Notes under the pieces: generated by a model | The model's database searches: none | Told to the model about the DNA's origin: nothing | Seen by the model: the letters and a program-made list of their open reading frames with translations, nothing else | Translations under genes and position numbers: made by a program | Shown here: positions 23,001 through 38,000 of the stretch, piece by piece | Numbering within the stretch: position 1 is the stretch's first letter | How the letters are laid out: every line of letters starts with the position of its first letter | Assembly (NCBI GenBank): GCA_012064415.1 | Contig: SSNU01000247.1 | Span: forward strand, 1,674,629 to 1,738,628 | Length of the DNA stretch: 64,000 nt | Reading direction: 5' to 3' | DNA from: Gyrodactylus bullatarudis | Taxonomy: Eukaryota > Platyhelminthes > Monogenea > Gyrodactylidea > Gyrodactylidae

Positions 23001-26000
23001 TAAATCAAGATGAAAAAAATAGCAAAAACTAGTTAGCAAACAAAATATCAAAAATTTGCTTTTGTTCAAAGTATTTCAGAAATCAAAAAAAGATAGAATA
23101 GTATAAAGTTGATGTAGTCGTAAAATGTGAGTGATAAATTATTTTTGAGACGATCTCTTGAATTATAGGTTTCTTCAATTTTTAATACGGGACTCGTATT
23201 GTATGAGTTTGAATCAGGATATAAAAAACCTCTTTGAATTTTTATGGGATTATACACTTGGTTAAAATGAGAATGGGAATTTATGATTTTTACAAAATTT
23301 TTTCATCGTAAAAAGGATTTTGATCAAGATTTTTTGTAATCTAGATCATCACGATGGGAAGGAAAAAATGAAGAATTTTTTTTAATATTCCGTATTTCAG
23401 AGTAGCGCCAAATTCCCATTTATTTGGACTTGAAAAATTTTGCTGATTTCAAAGTGGGAGAGGGATTACAAGTTGATTTTAAGGATCACGAATAGACTAA
23501 AAAATAAAATATACTGAATCAGATTATGAGAATCATCCCAAAATTGAAATTTTGCTTTTTTGGTCATCTCCCTAGTTGAAATTCGATGAAATTTTGGTGC
23601 GACTTTGAAATTCTAGATTTGAAATATGCCTTAATTTCCTTAAATATGGATATTTTCAAAATATATATTTTCTTCACCTCGTGAAAGTGGGCCCCGTGAT
23701 CTAGATACTTTGATCAAATTCGATTTCTCAATGAAAAAAATTGAGAATTTTTTAGAAATCCCCATTTTCCTACTAACAAGCCGATTAATTTCTTACAAGA
23801 ATACAAAGGTAGTTTACCAAATCTATAAGAAAGTACTAGCAATCTATTGCAGTATTACAAAATTCAGAGTTAATTCCTGAAAGAATTCAATTTTTCTTCT
23901 ATTTGTATGGAAAATACCTCCCTTTTTTGTAATTACACTCTGCAAAAATATAATCAGTATTTTTGAAATTTCCCTTTGATTTATTTCCCCTTTTTCTTTT
24001 TGTTCATCAGAATTACGCAATAGAGGAGGAACTGTTCGCCTTTTCCCCATCTCTCTATCTCTCTCTCTCTCTTCATTTTTAAAATGCTTCAGTTACAAAT
24101 TTTGATCGAATACACTCCTCTCATCTGTCTCTACTCTGCCTATATACTACCCCAAAAAAAGGAGATTGGCTTATTATTTCTTTCATTCTGCCAAAATGTA
24201 ACTCTTCTCTCTCAGTCTACATCTGCTTCTCATTCACTCATGTTTCCATCGTCGGCGTAATCTGACAAAAAATTCAATAAAAAAACACCAAGGTAGGCAG
24301 ATTTGCAAATTGTGATAAAATCAAGAGATGAGAAATTAGGAATGTATTTTTAGATCTCCTCTAATCTGTCAAGGTGGAATATTCCAATTTTATAAGCGGT
24401 ATTTTTTTTCCAATTTCATCTAAGCAAATTTGTTTCTTTTCATTTGTACATTTTGAAAAAAAGTAACACGCACCCATTAAGGAAACTACTAAACTAAGGA
24501 AATGAACATTGTGTAATAACAATACAGTGTATATTCGTTGAGTAAAACTTCAATTCACCCCGTCATTTTAATTACAAATTGCATATTAATAAAGGGAAGT
24601 TGAAAATATAAACAAAAAAGTTTATTCTATTTATTTTTTTCCTTTCATACTGTACACGAATCAAGATACTCCTGCTTACTAGCTGAACTATAGGTAGGAG
24701 AGAAGATTTTTCAGTGTGATTAGACTATCTCCCTTTGCCTTTTTATTATATTTCACTCTATACATTTTGTTTTGTTCTATTCCTGGGAGTGTTTGGGATT
24801 GTGAGACTTTCAATTTTGAAACTGCATCGTTCCTGACGTTATTCCATTGAGTATGTGCGTGGGCAATTGATCTTTTAATTTGCTATCGAAGGTTATTTTT
24901 GTCAAAAATAAATTAGTTCTCTTCTAAATCTTGTACTGATTCAAGTCGTCATTTTTATTACACAAATACATAATTGATTTGTTTTTCACTTTTGCCTTAT
25001 TAATTTCTCTAATAACGATATAAACTCATAATTCATACATATACTACTTGATATAATTGACTTTAACTAGAAATACTTCGTTCTAAAGTGCTTAGGTAAT
25101 ATATCCCACAGGAACGTCTTATTTGGTAATGGATTAGCGCATGTCGCTGAATGTTACAGGCTGTAACTTACAGCTTACTAACCTAATTTAACCTAAGTAT
25201 ACATATATGGTAGACATATACGCGTGTTTCGTCCTCTTTTCGGACTCGTCAGTATGACACAATCTGCGATTTGAACCTAGGACCTCATTCATTACTTAGA
25301 AAACCTTAGGGGTACGTCAGAGGATATAAATGTAATCCGAGTTGCATGCGATGTTGGACGAGTTGATTAAGCATTGGACTACAACAAATCGCAGGTTGTG
25401 TCATACTTACGAGTTCAAAAGAGGACGAAACACGCGTATATGTCTACCATATATGTATACTTAGGTTAAATGTTTTGTGAGTTTCTTCACCTAGAACGAA
25501 ATATACTTTTGTAAGTATAGGTTCTGTACTATTCATAATTAACTTTGCAAAGGGGAGACAAATCTATACCTTTTCCATGTCAAGTTGATAAAAATAGAAA
25601 ACCTAAGGCATAAAAAAGAAATCCAAATGTATATTTTGTAAAATAAAAGTTACACATTTATAGACTTCAATTAAGAAATCTCTTTTGAACGAATTCCAAC
25701 TTGATAATTTAGAACTAAGAGAGATAATAAAGAATTTTTAGTCAGTATAATGAAATGTATTAGATAATTTTAATAATAGTTCGTTTTTTAAGTGATAAAA
25801 TAGAAACTATTTAAGATAAAATGTAAATCCAAACATATTCTTGCTAAACTCAAATAGAAGTAATTACTGGTTTCAAAGTTAATTACATCAAAAACTATTT
25901 TTTAAAGAAATCCAAAGTGAAACCCATGCAAGCACAAGATATACAAATGAAGCAAAGGGATAAAAATAAAACTTCATATAAAACCGATCTTTATTGTTAT

Positions 26001-29000
26001 CAAATTTTATACAGCTAAATCGAAATCATTCTCTGTTAAATCTCTCATTTCCATTATCGCTGGATAAAACTTCTCAACATGAAAATATGCCCTTCTTATT
26101 TTCTCTGCACTCAGAACATTTTTTGCTCGGGTTGCTGTCTCTTCAAGTTTTCTCAATCTAAACTCTTGAATTGTCAACTCGCCATTTTGTCTGATGTAAG
26201 CAAGAATTTCTGGCTTGATCTCAGAAATAATTTTCTTTACTTCCGACTTGAATACACTCCACACGTATTCTATCGGGTTAACCAAAAATGAATAAGGGCC
26301 TAGCCTTAAAAGATTTATGTCTTGGATATCTTGAAATTCGCTCTCTATTCCATTATGAGCTGGGGCGTTATCAATTACAATGGTTGCAGGTACAAGATTT
26401 TGATTTCTAATGATTTCCATCAAATTATTAATCCAAACTTTGAAGCTATCTATCATGAAACTTCCCCGCTTTATATCCAAAGTTATTAGAGAGTTCATGG
26501 AAATTGCACCAATGCAATGAATATTCTGTCCTTTGGAATTTGGATCAATAATATGACATCGAGTTCCTATTCTTGATCGTCCAAGGCTTCTTTTACAATA
26601 TAAATTAAAATTTGTTTCATCAACATAGATAATATTTCTTCCAGCAGAGCGATCATTCAAGTTTGTTAACATACTCAGCTCGGAGTATTTTGTTTTGCAG
26701 TATTCATTCCGATTGGATAAGGGCGTATTTTTTTAAGACTTATGACTTCTGCATCAAGCCAATTTTTAATTGTATTGGCGCATACATTTACTTCAAACCT
26801 GGCTTCTATTTCCTCACAACACAGTTTCAAACTTCTTTGTGGATAGGTTTCTACATAGTTCAGTAAGAAGGCAATTATTTCATGAGTTTTTTTTCTGTTT
26901 CTGAATCCTCCTCTGAGCCTTGGGATTTCTTCACGGTCTCTTATCCATTTATAAGCAGTCTGATAAGGTACTTGAGATATCTTGGCATATTCTTTCCAAT
27001 CTTTCCCGTCATTGTACAAATTAATGATATTTTCTTTAACCTGGGCACTATGTTTACGCTGAGGCATACTTTGATAGAATAACAGGACGTAAAGGAAAAC
27101 AAGAAAGAGATTGTGTCAGTCTATCAAAATGTATTATGTATTAGTAATTGATTATTATAATTATAATTATAATTGTATGTTTCATTTTTATCCCTTTGCT
27201 TCATTTGTATATCTTGTGCTTGCATGGGTTTCACTTTGGATTTCTTTAAAAAATAGTTTTTGATGTAATTAACTTTGAAACCAGTAATTACTTCTATTTG
27301 AGTTTAGCAAGAATATGTTTGGATTTACATTTTATCTTAAATAGTTTCTATTTTATCACTTAAAAAACGAACTATTATTAAAATTATCTAATACATTTCA
27401 TTATACTGACTAAAAATTCTTTATTATCTCTCTTAGTTCTAAATTATCAAGTTGGAATTCGTTCAAAAGAGATTTCTTAATTGAAGTCTATAAATGTGTA
27501 ACTTTTATTTTACAAAATATACATTTGGATTTCTTTTTTATGCCTTAGGTTTTCTATTTTTATCAACTTGACATGGAAAAGGTATAGATGAAAATTATGG
27601 TAAACATCAATCAAATCAGTTTGTTTATTCGTTTTTCTTTCGTTAATGATGGGCAAAACACAGGAAAGTATTCTCAAGATTAGCCATCCACTTACATATA
27701 TAGAATGATGATGTATTGTGTGTACACCTGAGATTGGCACCTTCTCCTCTGAATCCTTCGAGGAAGTTCCCCATCAAAATATTTGTGTAGTGTCTCTATA
27801 TATTAGAGTAATACGTCTCATCTCTCACTCTACCTGTCTCTCATTCATACAAAAGTAATAAAACTTTTTTATCGTGACAAATTTATTCCTTTGAGTGAAT
27901 ACATCTGTTTGGAAACATCATCCACTTGTTATATCATACACTACAGCTGTGTGTTTAACAACTTGTTTGTTTAATAATAATAATAAATAAAATTAGCTCT
28001 CAGATTAATAATTCATATTACAGATATATATATACAGGAGCTGTTTATTAATCAGTTTTTTGAGGCATTGTTCCCCCAAAGAAAAAATCTGAACAGAAAC
28101 AAAACTAGAGGGACATTGTGTTGATTGTGGGAAAATTCATCATCAACTCAAACGAGAGATTAGCACTCATGAAATTCTCTCTTTCACATCGATTATAGAA
28201 GGAAAAATTCATTTGAAAATTGAATGATGTATTTAATTTAATTTTTATCCAAATCAAATTATAGAAGTGAACTAAAGTGTAATTTTATTCATAGAAATCT
28301 GAATAGATTATCTCTCTCTTCCAGATAGATGCACTTTAAACTGGCTTATTTAACCACCCCCAACCACCCCAAGTTTCTCTCTCTCTCATTCAATCCTATC
28401 TTAGTCCGTAGTACCCAATACAGTATAAAAATTTATACGCAGATTAAACTCTGCTATGGTGGACATTAATTTCCCTTAATTTCTTCAATTTTCTTTTGAT
28501 ATTGATTTCATTAGTATTAACAAAATCTACCAGGTCATGACATACAGTGTGATAATTACACACCTTTCCAATAAACAAGAATCTCTCAATGAAATGTATT
28601 ACACTGATTCTGCATTTAGTTTCTTTCACAAGCAATTTGTACAACGGAAAAACTAATATAATGAACTAGACATTTTTCGAGCCATTATTAGAGGAAAACC
28701 GAAACAAATGTAAAGAAAATTATAAAGAACACTTTCTGAATTTCAAATTAATTTTTTAGTCTATATACCCGGTTAAAGTTGATAAATAGATAATAAAAGC
28801 CTTCAAGAGGAGATGTCTACTAAGTTAGTGAGAAATAACTCTAACCCTGAATTAAGGCAAGAATATGGAAACAGATCGTTCCGAGAATAATCTCATTCAA
28901 AAGAGCACAAAATTTTGATCTAGATCCATGCTTAACATTCTGGAATTTATTCTTAATAAGCCTGTGAGTTGATGGAAAGTGATAAAATTTCTTGATTTTT

Positions 29001-32000
29001 TTCACAAATTAGGACTTTCAAGTACTCATTTTGCGATTTCCCGCGTAATACAAATATTTGCGTAGCCTTGCCATACATCAATCGACGCAGAATTGATTGT
29101 TCTATTAATTAATGTTAATTTTATTCCGGTATGATTAATTTTCAAATTTAATTTAATGTAATTTTGAAGCTCAATTATATGCAAAATGACATTTTTGATT
29201 TTCTGAGACCAGATTCGGAATCAGCGTCAAATTTTGCATCAGAATATGGTCTTGAAACACAGTGTTATTTTCATCATAAAGGTATAAAAAAGGGAGGGGT
29301 TTATACGAGTTACGTGATTTATCTATTCTAATGAGACATTCAATCAAGTCTAATAATTCTTCGTGTCGAGATTTAAAATCTTTGGCAACTCTAATGCATG
29401 GTGGATTTTCTCAATTTTAGAAAAATACACGTAGCCAGTCAAATACGAACCTCTATTCAAATAGAATTGAATTAAATTACAATAATCAATTACCTTATCC
29501 ACTTTAAATATATAAAAATAATCATAAAACGTTAAAAAACACTTTAGCTTTGTTTCTATGGTTATACATTCACAGTAATTGAGCTATGTATTACATTTGA
29601 TCAACTATTTTTGCTACATTTTATGCAGTTTTATCAAGTTAAAATACTCTGAATCCTCCCAATGGTAGAAGTGAGATCTAAATTAATTCTATTTATGTAT
29701 GTTCAGTGTATGAAATCTTTTCCTTAACCCTAGATATGCATTCATTTTTTCATGGGGTTAGACAAGTTGTCAGGTTTAATGCTTAAAAGCCCGGTGGGAT
29801 TCCGACTTCTCTATCAATCCATCCCTCCTGTCTATGAGAATATTTTGTCGTTTATGACAAGATATTCATAGTTATTTCCTGACTGAAAGAAAGACAATTC
29901 AAATTAATAATGTACTCCTGGTAGTAGTCTGAAAAGTTAGTTTTGTTAATCTAAATTTTATATATTATCCCCTTCTGCAAAAGAGTTTCTGTTGAGAAGG
30001 TGGTCAAATGAGGATGATCAAGATCAAAATTAGACAGGGAAAAAAGATCAAACTTCAATAATAATTTCTTATCCCTTTTCATCTTATTTCTATGATTCAT
30101 TATGTGCTAATTACGAGTGGTAATAAATTCGAAATTTACTTGAAACAATTCTTGATTCTAAAAAAATATTAAGATTCTCTTCAGCATTTACTCGGAAATT
30201 TTATCCATGCATATATGGAATATCTTTTGATTATCGGCCCTTGATAACACGGGTGGTAGTGAGGTCACGAACTTTCATCTAGGTATAAAAATTCTTGTGT
30301 GAATTTTCATGCTGATTCCGAATCTGTGCTCAGAATTTTCCTATCTTACAAGGTTTGGGTATAAATTGGGAAAATGAGAAAAAGCGAAATTTGCAAAAAC
30401 AGGCATCACATAAGTAGAATTTTACAAGAGGGAAACAGGTTTATCTATATAAAATTCATACTATTCGAAACAGCGAAAAATTCCACACGAGATAAATTTA
30501 AAAAAAGTTGTTTCCATGCTCGAAAAGCATTTAAAATTGCGAGTAAAGTTGAAAAAATAGTGAAATTTTCTTGCAAAATTAGCAACAATTTTTTGTTAAA
30601 TAGATCAATTTGAATACGTTCCGAGTTGAAATGTTCAGGTTTTCGGAGCAAATCTGATGCTAAATTTATCGCTCTTTACCCTTATGTATAGTATTAGTTT
30701 GTGCTATTCCTGGTCTCGAAGTTATTCAGCTTAATTCAAAAGTGATTTTTCACTGAATTTTAATCTGCTCGTAATAGACAGATCAAGCTCGGACTGATTA
30801 GGTTGTTTTCTGTTTTATTTCTTCACATCTCCACATGTAGTCAGGAAAGCCATTGAGCCTGTTTTTTATCAAAAGAACATAATTTTCATGTCTTTCCAAC
30901 TACAGCTAGAATAATTTATGATCAAATGAAAACATTATAGAGATGAAAAAGAAAAATTCCTAGCCGATTTCCTTTTCTGTAGAATAATCATAATCATCAC
31001 ATGCGTAATAAACATAATTATTATTAGTTTTTTTAGGAAATTTATTCCTTCCTATGTCTCTGTGTCATGTCATGATGATGATCTAACAAGATTTATTTCC
31101 CCTCAATAATTATGGATATTTTCATGTTCTCTCTCTCTCTATATTTCGCCTAAAAGTTTTTTTATGAGACCTTTAGATTTAGAAAATTAAGCCGGAAATT
31201 TTATCCGAAATCAACTTGACGGTGAAAAATGTCCATTTGATTTTTGGTGATGAACTCAAAATTAGGTTTGGAATGCGCCTCTCATGCTTCGTCAAATAAC
31301 TGAAACACATAATCAGCAATTGATTGATATGTTTTGAACTATGATTTCGTTATTTTAGGGATAGACAAACTAGAGATGTACGCCAGTTAATTAGTCTAAA
31401 TTTCATCTGCATTGCAGAAGGAGTAATGAATGAATAAAATTTATTGAAATAGATAATTAGTAGTTTATCAAAATTACCCTTTTTCCTAAAGATTCCAAGT
31501 TTGTAGTTTCACATTGATAAAACCTCTATCTATTTTCTGTTAACTTTTCGCTAGCTCCTTCAGTACTGATATAGTCAAGAACTTACACTTATGGATGAGT
31601 TGCTTATAATCTGAAATCCATTCAAATTTATCTAAGATGCCTAGCATTCCTGATCTGACCAATAAAAATGACGACTCTCTCAGTTTGAAATCAGCTCAAA
31701 AACTTGACGTTAACCAAGTATTTCCCGAAGAGTTTTTTTAGTATCTCAGACTCTTCCACTGTCTATGCCAAATCGTTCATTAGCAGCCTCTCCTGTAAAT
31801 TTACAGACGATTTAACCTCTCAGCCCTAAAGAAAGGTATCTTATTTTACATTTATATTAAAATAAGCATATTTTATCATATCATTCTAGGTTGATTTGAG
31901 CTAAAATTCTTCAAAATAACATTTTTAACACTCTATATTTACACTAAAAAAATTAATACTGTGTATGCTGTCTCTGAAATAAATCAAACAAATAAAAAAA

Positions 32001-35000
32001 TTTCTCTTCCCCTTTCCTCCTCGAGTTTATCAACACACAAGCTTACAAACACCATTTCTTCATTGTGTATTTATGTATGTACGTATGTCGTCAAATATCT
32101 CACTTTACAGTAGTATTCTTTCTTACTACATATCCTCTCATGCTTTTTCCCTATTTGTTCTCACTCAAACACACACACACTTTCTCCAGTTTCTATTTTT
32201 CTCTCTCGTTTTATGCTGTTAGTTTTTATTCTTTTTACCTTTTTCACTTTGCTCACTCACTCAAACTTTTTCTCTTCAAATGGAAATAAAAGAAAAAAAG
32301 GCAGTACAGAACGAGTGAAAGGGAGCCAGTTTCCTTTCTCTTGTAGTATTCCTGTATTACTATTATTGAGGATTATGATTTTCTTTCTCTCTATCTCTTT
32401 CATCGTAATATTCTCAAATAACTAACAAGATTTAGTTTCTTTTTTATTTTTGGAGCTAAAGGAAAAATCCATATTTGAACTCTTACATTACAACGAGTTA
32501 GCGATAAGCCTGCAAGAGAAATTCCATTAAAAATTAGGGCCTCGATTAGCGGCAATTTTACTTCTGATATAAACAAAAAAAACTATGAAATAAGTTTTGA
32601 TTTGTTTTATTGTATAGACAATACACATTTTTAATCAAATAACAATTCTTCTCTAGAGTTAAATTTTATAATGTCTTAGCAAGCTATCTCCCTGGTATGT
32701 TGATATCATTAATCCTTGGTCTATTTATTATACAAGCTTGAAGAACGATAGGTAGGTCCAATTAAGATCCTAGGTATCCTCCTATCCTAGGTAGAGATCG
32801 TTCTTGCAAAGAAGAAGAAAGTATCAAATTTCTTTTAGAAATTTTATAAGCTCTTGAATTTTAATATGAATAATTTTTGAAAAATTATATATTTCACAAG
32901 ATTATCGAAAATTAATACTTGTTTTAATAATTTTATTTTCGGTACCTTTTCGGATCTGAATCTGAATTATCTGAAGAACCCTAGCCTCAAAAAAGTACTA
33001 AAAGTATTTACTCTAGGCAAAGGTCTTGCTGAGTTTTAATAATCTGATATAAGAATCTGCTTATCTAATCGCATTTTAAAGATAGCTGGGACTATTTCTG
33101 TACTAAATTGTTGTTACGGTACTTTTAAAATTTCAAGTTTCAGTAAGTATATCGTACTCCTCAACTAGTAAACGATCAATTGGAATTATCGATAAATTGA
33201 TGAACTAGATCATCTAGATCAAAGTTTTGAACTATGCTGGAACAAATTTCTTCAAGAATTTATTTTGTAAAATATTTGCGGTAACAGTTAAAACAGTTGT
33301 TTTCTATCATTTTGATGACTTTTGATACATTTGGTACTTTTTTTGATATCCTACTGATAATCTATTCGAAAGAATTGTGCCTGACGTGTTCTTTTGCGAA
33401 TAGGAAAATCGATAAAATCTTCGTATCATGATTATATATTACTTAGCTAGCCAAATACCTTATGAAAATAACAACTGATATCTTGAGAGTTTTGATGTTG
33501 TGAAAAAAATACATTTGGGAAATCAGCAGATGTGGATAAAAAAATTATGATTATTTTCATTCAAGCATGCATGGTATCATTCTCAATTCTTTCATTCTTT
33601 CTGCTAAAGTTATCTTTGGTTTCAGGAGAGTCTTTCAATCTGGAAAATTTTTCCTTATAATCTCTAGAAATGAATAAATATAGTCTGGTAAATACTTATC
33701 GAGAGATTGTGTCTAAATTATTCATAATATTATTTTGAGTTGTGAGTTTGCAATTTCTAATTTATTGATGTTTCATAATCATTTTCCACATTTTCAATCA
33801 TTATTCCCATTAGAAAAATGTATTCTATTCAGGACAAAGCAACTTCTTTTTCTTTGATCATTATTTTTTATCTCAATTTTTGTCTTTAGATAAAGTTTAG
33901 AATATTTTGATAGAAGTTCATGGGTCCTATTGACTTTTGAGTTGACAAACTATCCTAGGGAAGGAGTTAAACTTAGTGTAATCATTTGGGTCATTTTTCT
34001 TTGTGATAATTGGAATTCCCACAAAGTTGATCTCGAATATCAACATAACCATTTCAAATCGTCGAGCTCATTTATTAGAGTAGTGCTTATTTGTTCCCAG
34101 ATTGAAGAGTTTTTCTCGGAGAGCTTCTTCTAATTATTAGCCATACCTTATTCTGTATTCCTGTCAGCTACTTCTTAATACTAAAAATAGCTTGAATATC
34201 ATCATTTTCTATTATAACCCTTTCTCATGTACAATGTCACCTTGCGAGTTTCTTCAAAATCTCCCAAACGAAATGTAACACTTAAATTTCTATTGATCGC
34301 TAATAAGAAATGATATACAGTTTCTTTTTTCAAAAATTGAGAAATATATCCTCTATTCTAATACAGTAATAAAAATAATAATATAGATTAATAATCTCAA
34401 ATGTATTCTCTCAATATACTTATGGATCTCTTTCCTCACCAACATACAGACACCATAAAACACACACACACACAAACGTACCCTCTCTCATTCATTCATT
34501 CATTCATCATCATCATCTCTATTCCTTTTCACTCCTATTACTATTACTCCTGGATTATATGTTTATTATTAACAATGATTATTTATTATTATTAATTTCA
34601 TAATAATGATCTACAAGAATACAGTTGATTTCATAATATTTTCTCCTACTCTCACTCTTCTTGAGTAACTATTACTCTTGTCTATTATAATAATTATTAG
34701 AGTTTTTATATCAAAAACACTCTTTTTGCCCAATCAATACTTCAATACATATGAGGAAGGGAAAAGAGAGAATATAAACACTGTCTTTTATCAGCACATA
34801 ATCTCAATCTCCATTCTTTGCTATTTTGGATGTTACGAATAGAATTTCAATATGAAATGGCCCTTGCCATCCTTTCTTCTCTGAGCTTTCAGATAATCGA
34901 AAAAATATTTTCGCTATTAAAATATGATGTGGCCCTTTCCTCTGCTAACACATCAGATATTGTTTGAAATATATATAATTCTTCGTCCTGAGTTTCTGCC

Positions 35001-38000
35001 CTACAAATGACTAATAATATCGACTATGATAACTCAGAATCGAAAAAGATTATACTCTTTTATAATTTCAAAGCAAATATTTCATTCAATATTTAATATC
35101 TATGGTTATAACAAATAAGTACATTCAATTATTTTATTTTTAAAGTAATTATTTATTAACCCTTTATGTCCCGTTGTTCTACCAGGGAACATATCACTTT
35201 CTTGGGCAATAATTTGAACTGAAAGATACCTAAAACACTTTGTCTACCCCACAATGGGGCCCACATTAGGAAGGAAATTTATTAAGCTACAAAATTATGT
35301 TATTTTCACTGATGCCAACCAGAGTTACTTAAAGAAGGGTGATTTTTTGAAAATGTAGTCAAAGATAACTGGTTTTAGAGCCAAAAAATGCCAATTTTAA
35401 CCTTTATTACCTTTTGAATGATAAGTCGGCTTTCATAACGGAATTCAGATTCAGAATCAGCGTAATTATTTTGATAAGGTTGCAAATTTTCTCATATGTG
35501 TGATGAAAATATAATAATAATTTGGGACATGAAGAGTTAAGCACAAGATTTTTCCATCTTCTGATTCATTGATTGGATCATTTCTCGTAAAACTTTGAAG
35601 TCGATAATAAATCGAAAAATAAATATTTTCCCAGTTTATTTTCTAGCAAGCTTGGGGTGTAGATCAAGGGCAAGCTGTATATGTGTATGAGCATAAAACT
35701 CTTTAATAATTAATAGTTATATCCTATGCAGTTTACAATTTTTCCTAGGTGTGTGCATCTCACTTCTATTCAAAAAAACTTTTTCTCGTCTCTCTCTCAA
35801 AGTTTCCTTTTCAACTTTTCCCTCAACTGAAGAATTAATATTAAATAGCCAAAGTCACGCGTTCATTTTATTCTTTCACACTTTCGCCCTCTGTAAAAAG
35901 ATATTTTTCTGTGTGGGCTCAGTCAGAATGAAACCCAACTTTGTTTTACAATCAAGTAGGATTAAACACTTGATTAATTTTGAGATTAATAATTATTATT
36001 GTTTTGATTAACTTTACAATACATTTAAAGGGGAGAGATTGATTAATCTCATTGAACAACATTGTAATAACCGAAAATTTATAAACACACCGAGATAATT
36101 TAGATTAATCAGTAAGGACTTTCAAGAGAAGAACTCTTTAACATATAAATTTCAATGTGCTTCTGGACATTTCAGAAAGCTTCAATTCAAAATTTTCCAT
36201 ATTCTACAAGTAAAACCTTGAGATAAATTCTTTCCAATATATTCTTTAACTAACCTGTCCTAGAAGTTAAACTTCTTCTCCTCACTGTTACTTTCATTAA
36301 ATAGTTTTGATATATTTTAGCTCACCTTATATCATGTTTTTAATACCCTTCTGATGGTCTCTTGAGAAATTTTACATTGGACTTTTCCAGTTTTTAAATT
36401 ATGAATTAAAAAATAATACTTAACGAATTATCAGAGAAATTTCTAGAAACAGAAAAAAACGTAAGCTGAAATAGCTCCAAAACACTCCAACAAGCAGAAA
36501 ATATAGAGAGAGCAGTGAAAAACCTCAGATCAGCTAGGTTATTTGAAGATTATATGAGTAATTTTTCTGAACACTTTAGGATTTAGTTTTTATAAGTTAA
36601 TAAAGAAATCTTGTTTCTCCCATACATCCAGGCTGTCATCTCCGGGATTTTTGTAGAGAATCGTAAAATTTGAAATTGAAGCCGTACGATCTACCTGTTT
36701 AACCCTTAAAGACTCAGACAAAATGTTTTCAATATAAATAGCTGAGATTGGAAATTTTATATGGTTTCAGAATACGCTGATAAGTTATCAGTGATAAGTT
36801 ATCACTGATAACGAATATGGATTTTTTTCGAAAACCAACCTTTAGTTTAGGAGTTATTGGCCCAAAAAATGACCATTTTTAGACGCTTGATATGGCTAAA
36901 TTTTTTATTTCAAGAGATGAATTCAAGTTGATCACATTTTCAAATTCTATGGGTATGGTTTCTCAATAAAAGTTCCTTTTTCTTTTCTCTTTGATCTCTG
37001 TGAGTGGTTTTGAAAAGAACATTCTTTATATTTTCTAGGAAATTTTAATATTTTTTTTCAAAAACGTGTCATTTTTTAATTTTTATAACTTCTCAAAAAA
37101 ACATTGTAACTTGATAAGTCATAGTTCATTCGAAAGAATATTAGTTCTTCCAGAAAAGTAGCCAATATATTATTCTTAGTTTCATGGAAACATAATGGCG
37201 TGTGTAAGTTACCTGTCCCTGGGCTTGAAAAATTAAGATGTCTTGTCATAGTCGTGCATTTTTATTGATTCAATCCATTTTTCCCCTTTCAACATGTGTA
37301 TTTGTATAAATAATTTTCATAGCTCATTCGTCAAATCGTAAGAAAAACTCACTAATTCTCCCAAATAAATAGGATACTTTGAGCATATTTCATTTCATTC
37401 TCTTGACTTTTCCCCAAACAACAAGAACAACTAGAGAGAGAGAGAGAGAAAGAGATGGATCCAGATTGAGAAAATCAGAATTGTAGATTAGGTTGGTGGG
37501 CCTCCTTCCTCATTTTGTGCCAACTCAGAAATAACAAGGAATTCTGTCAAATTGAAAGCAAAATTGATGATAACTCTCTTTCCACTAGCTACTCACTTGC
37601 TACTCTCACTCTCTTTCTTCCAGAATGTAAAGTTGAAAGCGAAGTGAGTGAGAAAGAGAGAAAGTCGAAATTGGAAAAAAATGAGCAATCATTCTTCTAA
37701 TGAACTTTGACAGTTTTTTTCTCTCTTTCCCCTCTTTCCTCTATCAATTATCCCTTCTTCTGTCTTTTATTATTCCCATTTTTTACGATTCAAAAGATTT
37801 TCATTCATCCTCATTTGTGGAAAAAGAAACCTTGAGCCATATCGATCAGATTCTACCGAAAGACCAATACAAGCCAGAAGACAACATGTAGTCCGGTGGC
37901 AAACGAACAACAATTGTCAATCTATCCCGAACAGCTATCCCTGTAGAACTGCTAGGTTCAAAATTAAAATAGTTGTGAATTTTTAGATAAGATACAAATG

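Noticed and set aside
25320..25400. A functional tRNA gene
   Set aside because: A-box and anticodon-like segments exist, but no complete cloverleaf with acceptor and T arms on one strand could be drawn, and the sequence is part of a long palindrome.
26640..26677. A miniature intron (GTATGT) that would repair the transposase frame
   Set aside because: The in-frame TGA lies before the candidate donor, so splicing there does not restore the frame; a one-base change in the A-run does.
26663..27082. Plus-strand frames within the IS630-type element
   Set aside because: The transposase motifs are on the minus strand; these frames are its antisense.
32065..32425. Tyr/Phe/Leu-rich plus-strand frames in the large intron
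   Set aside because: They arise from pyrimidine-rich CT and TTT tracts and have no conserved motif.
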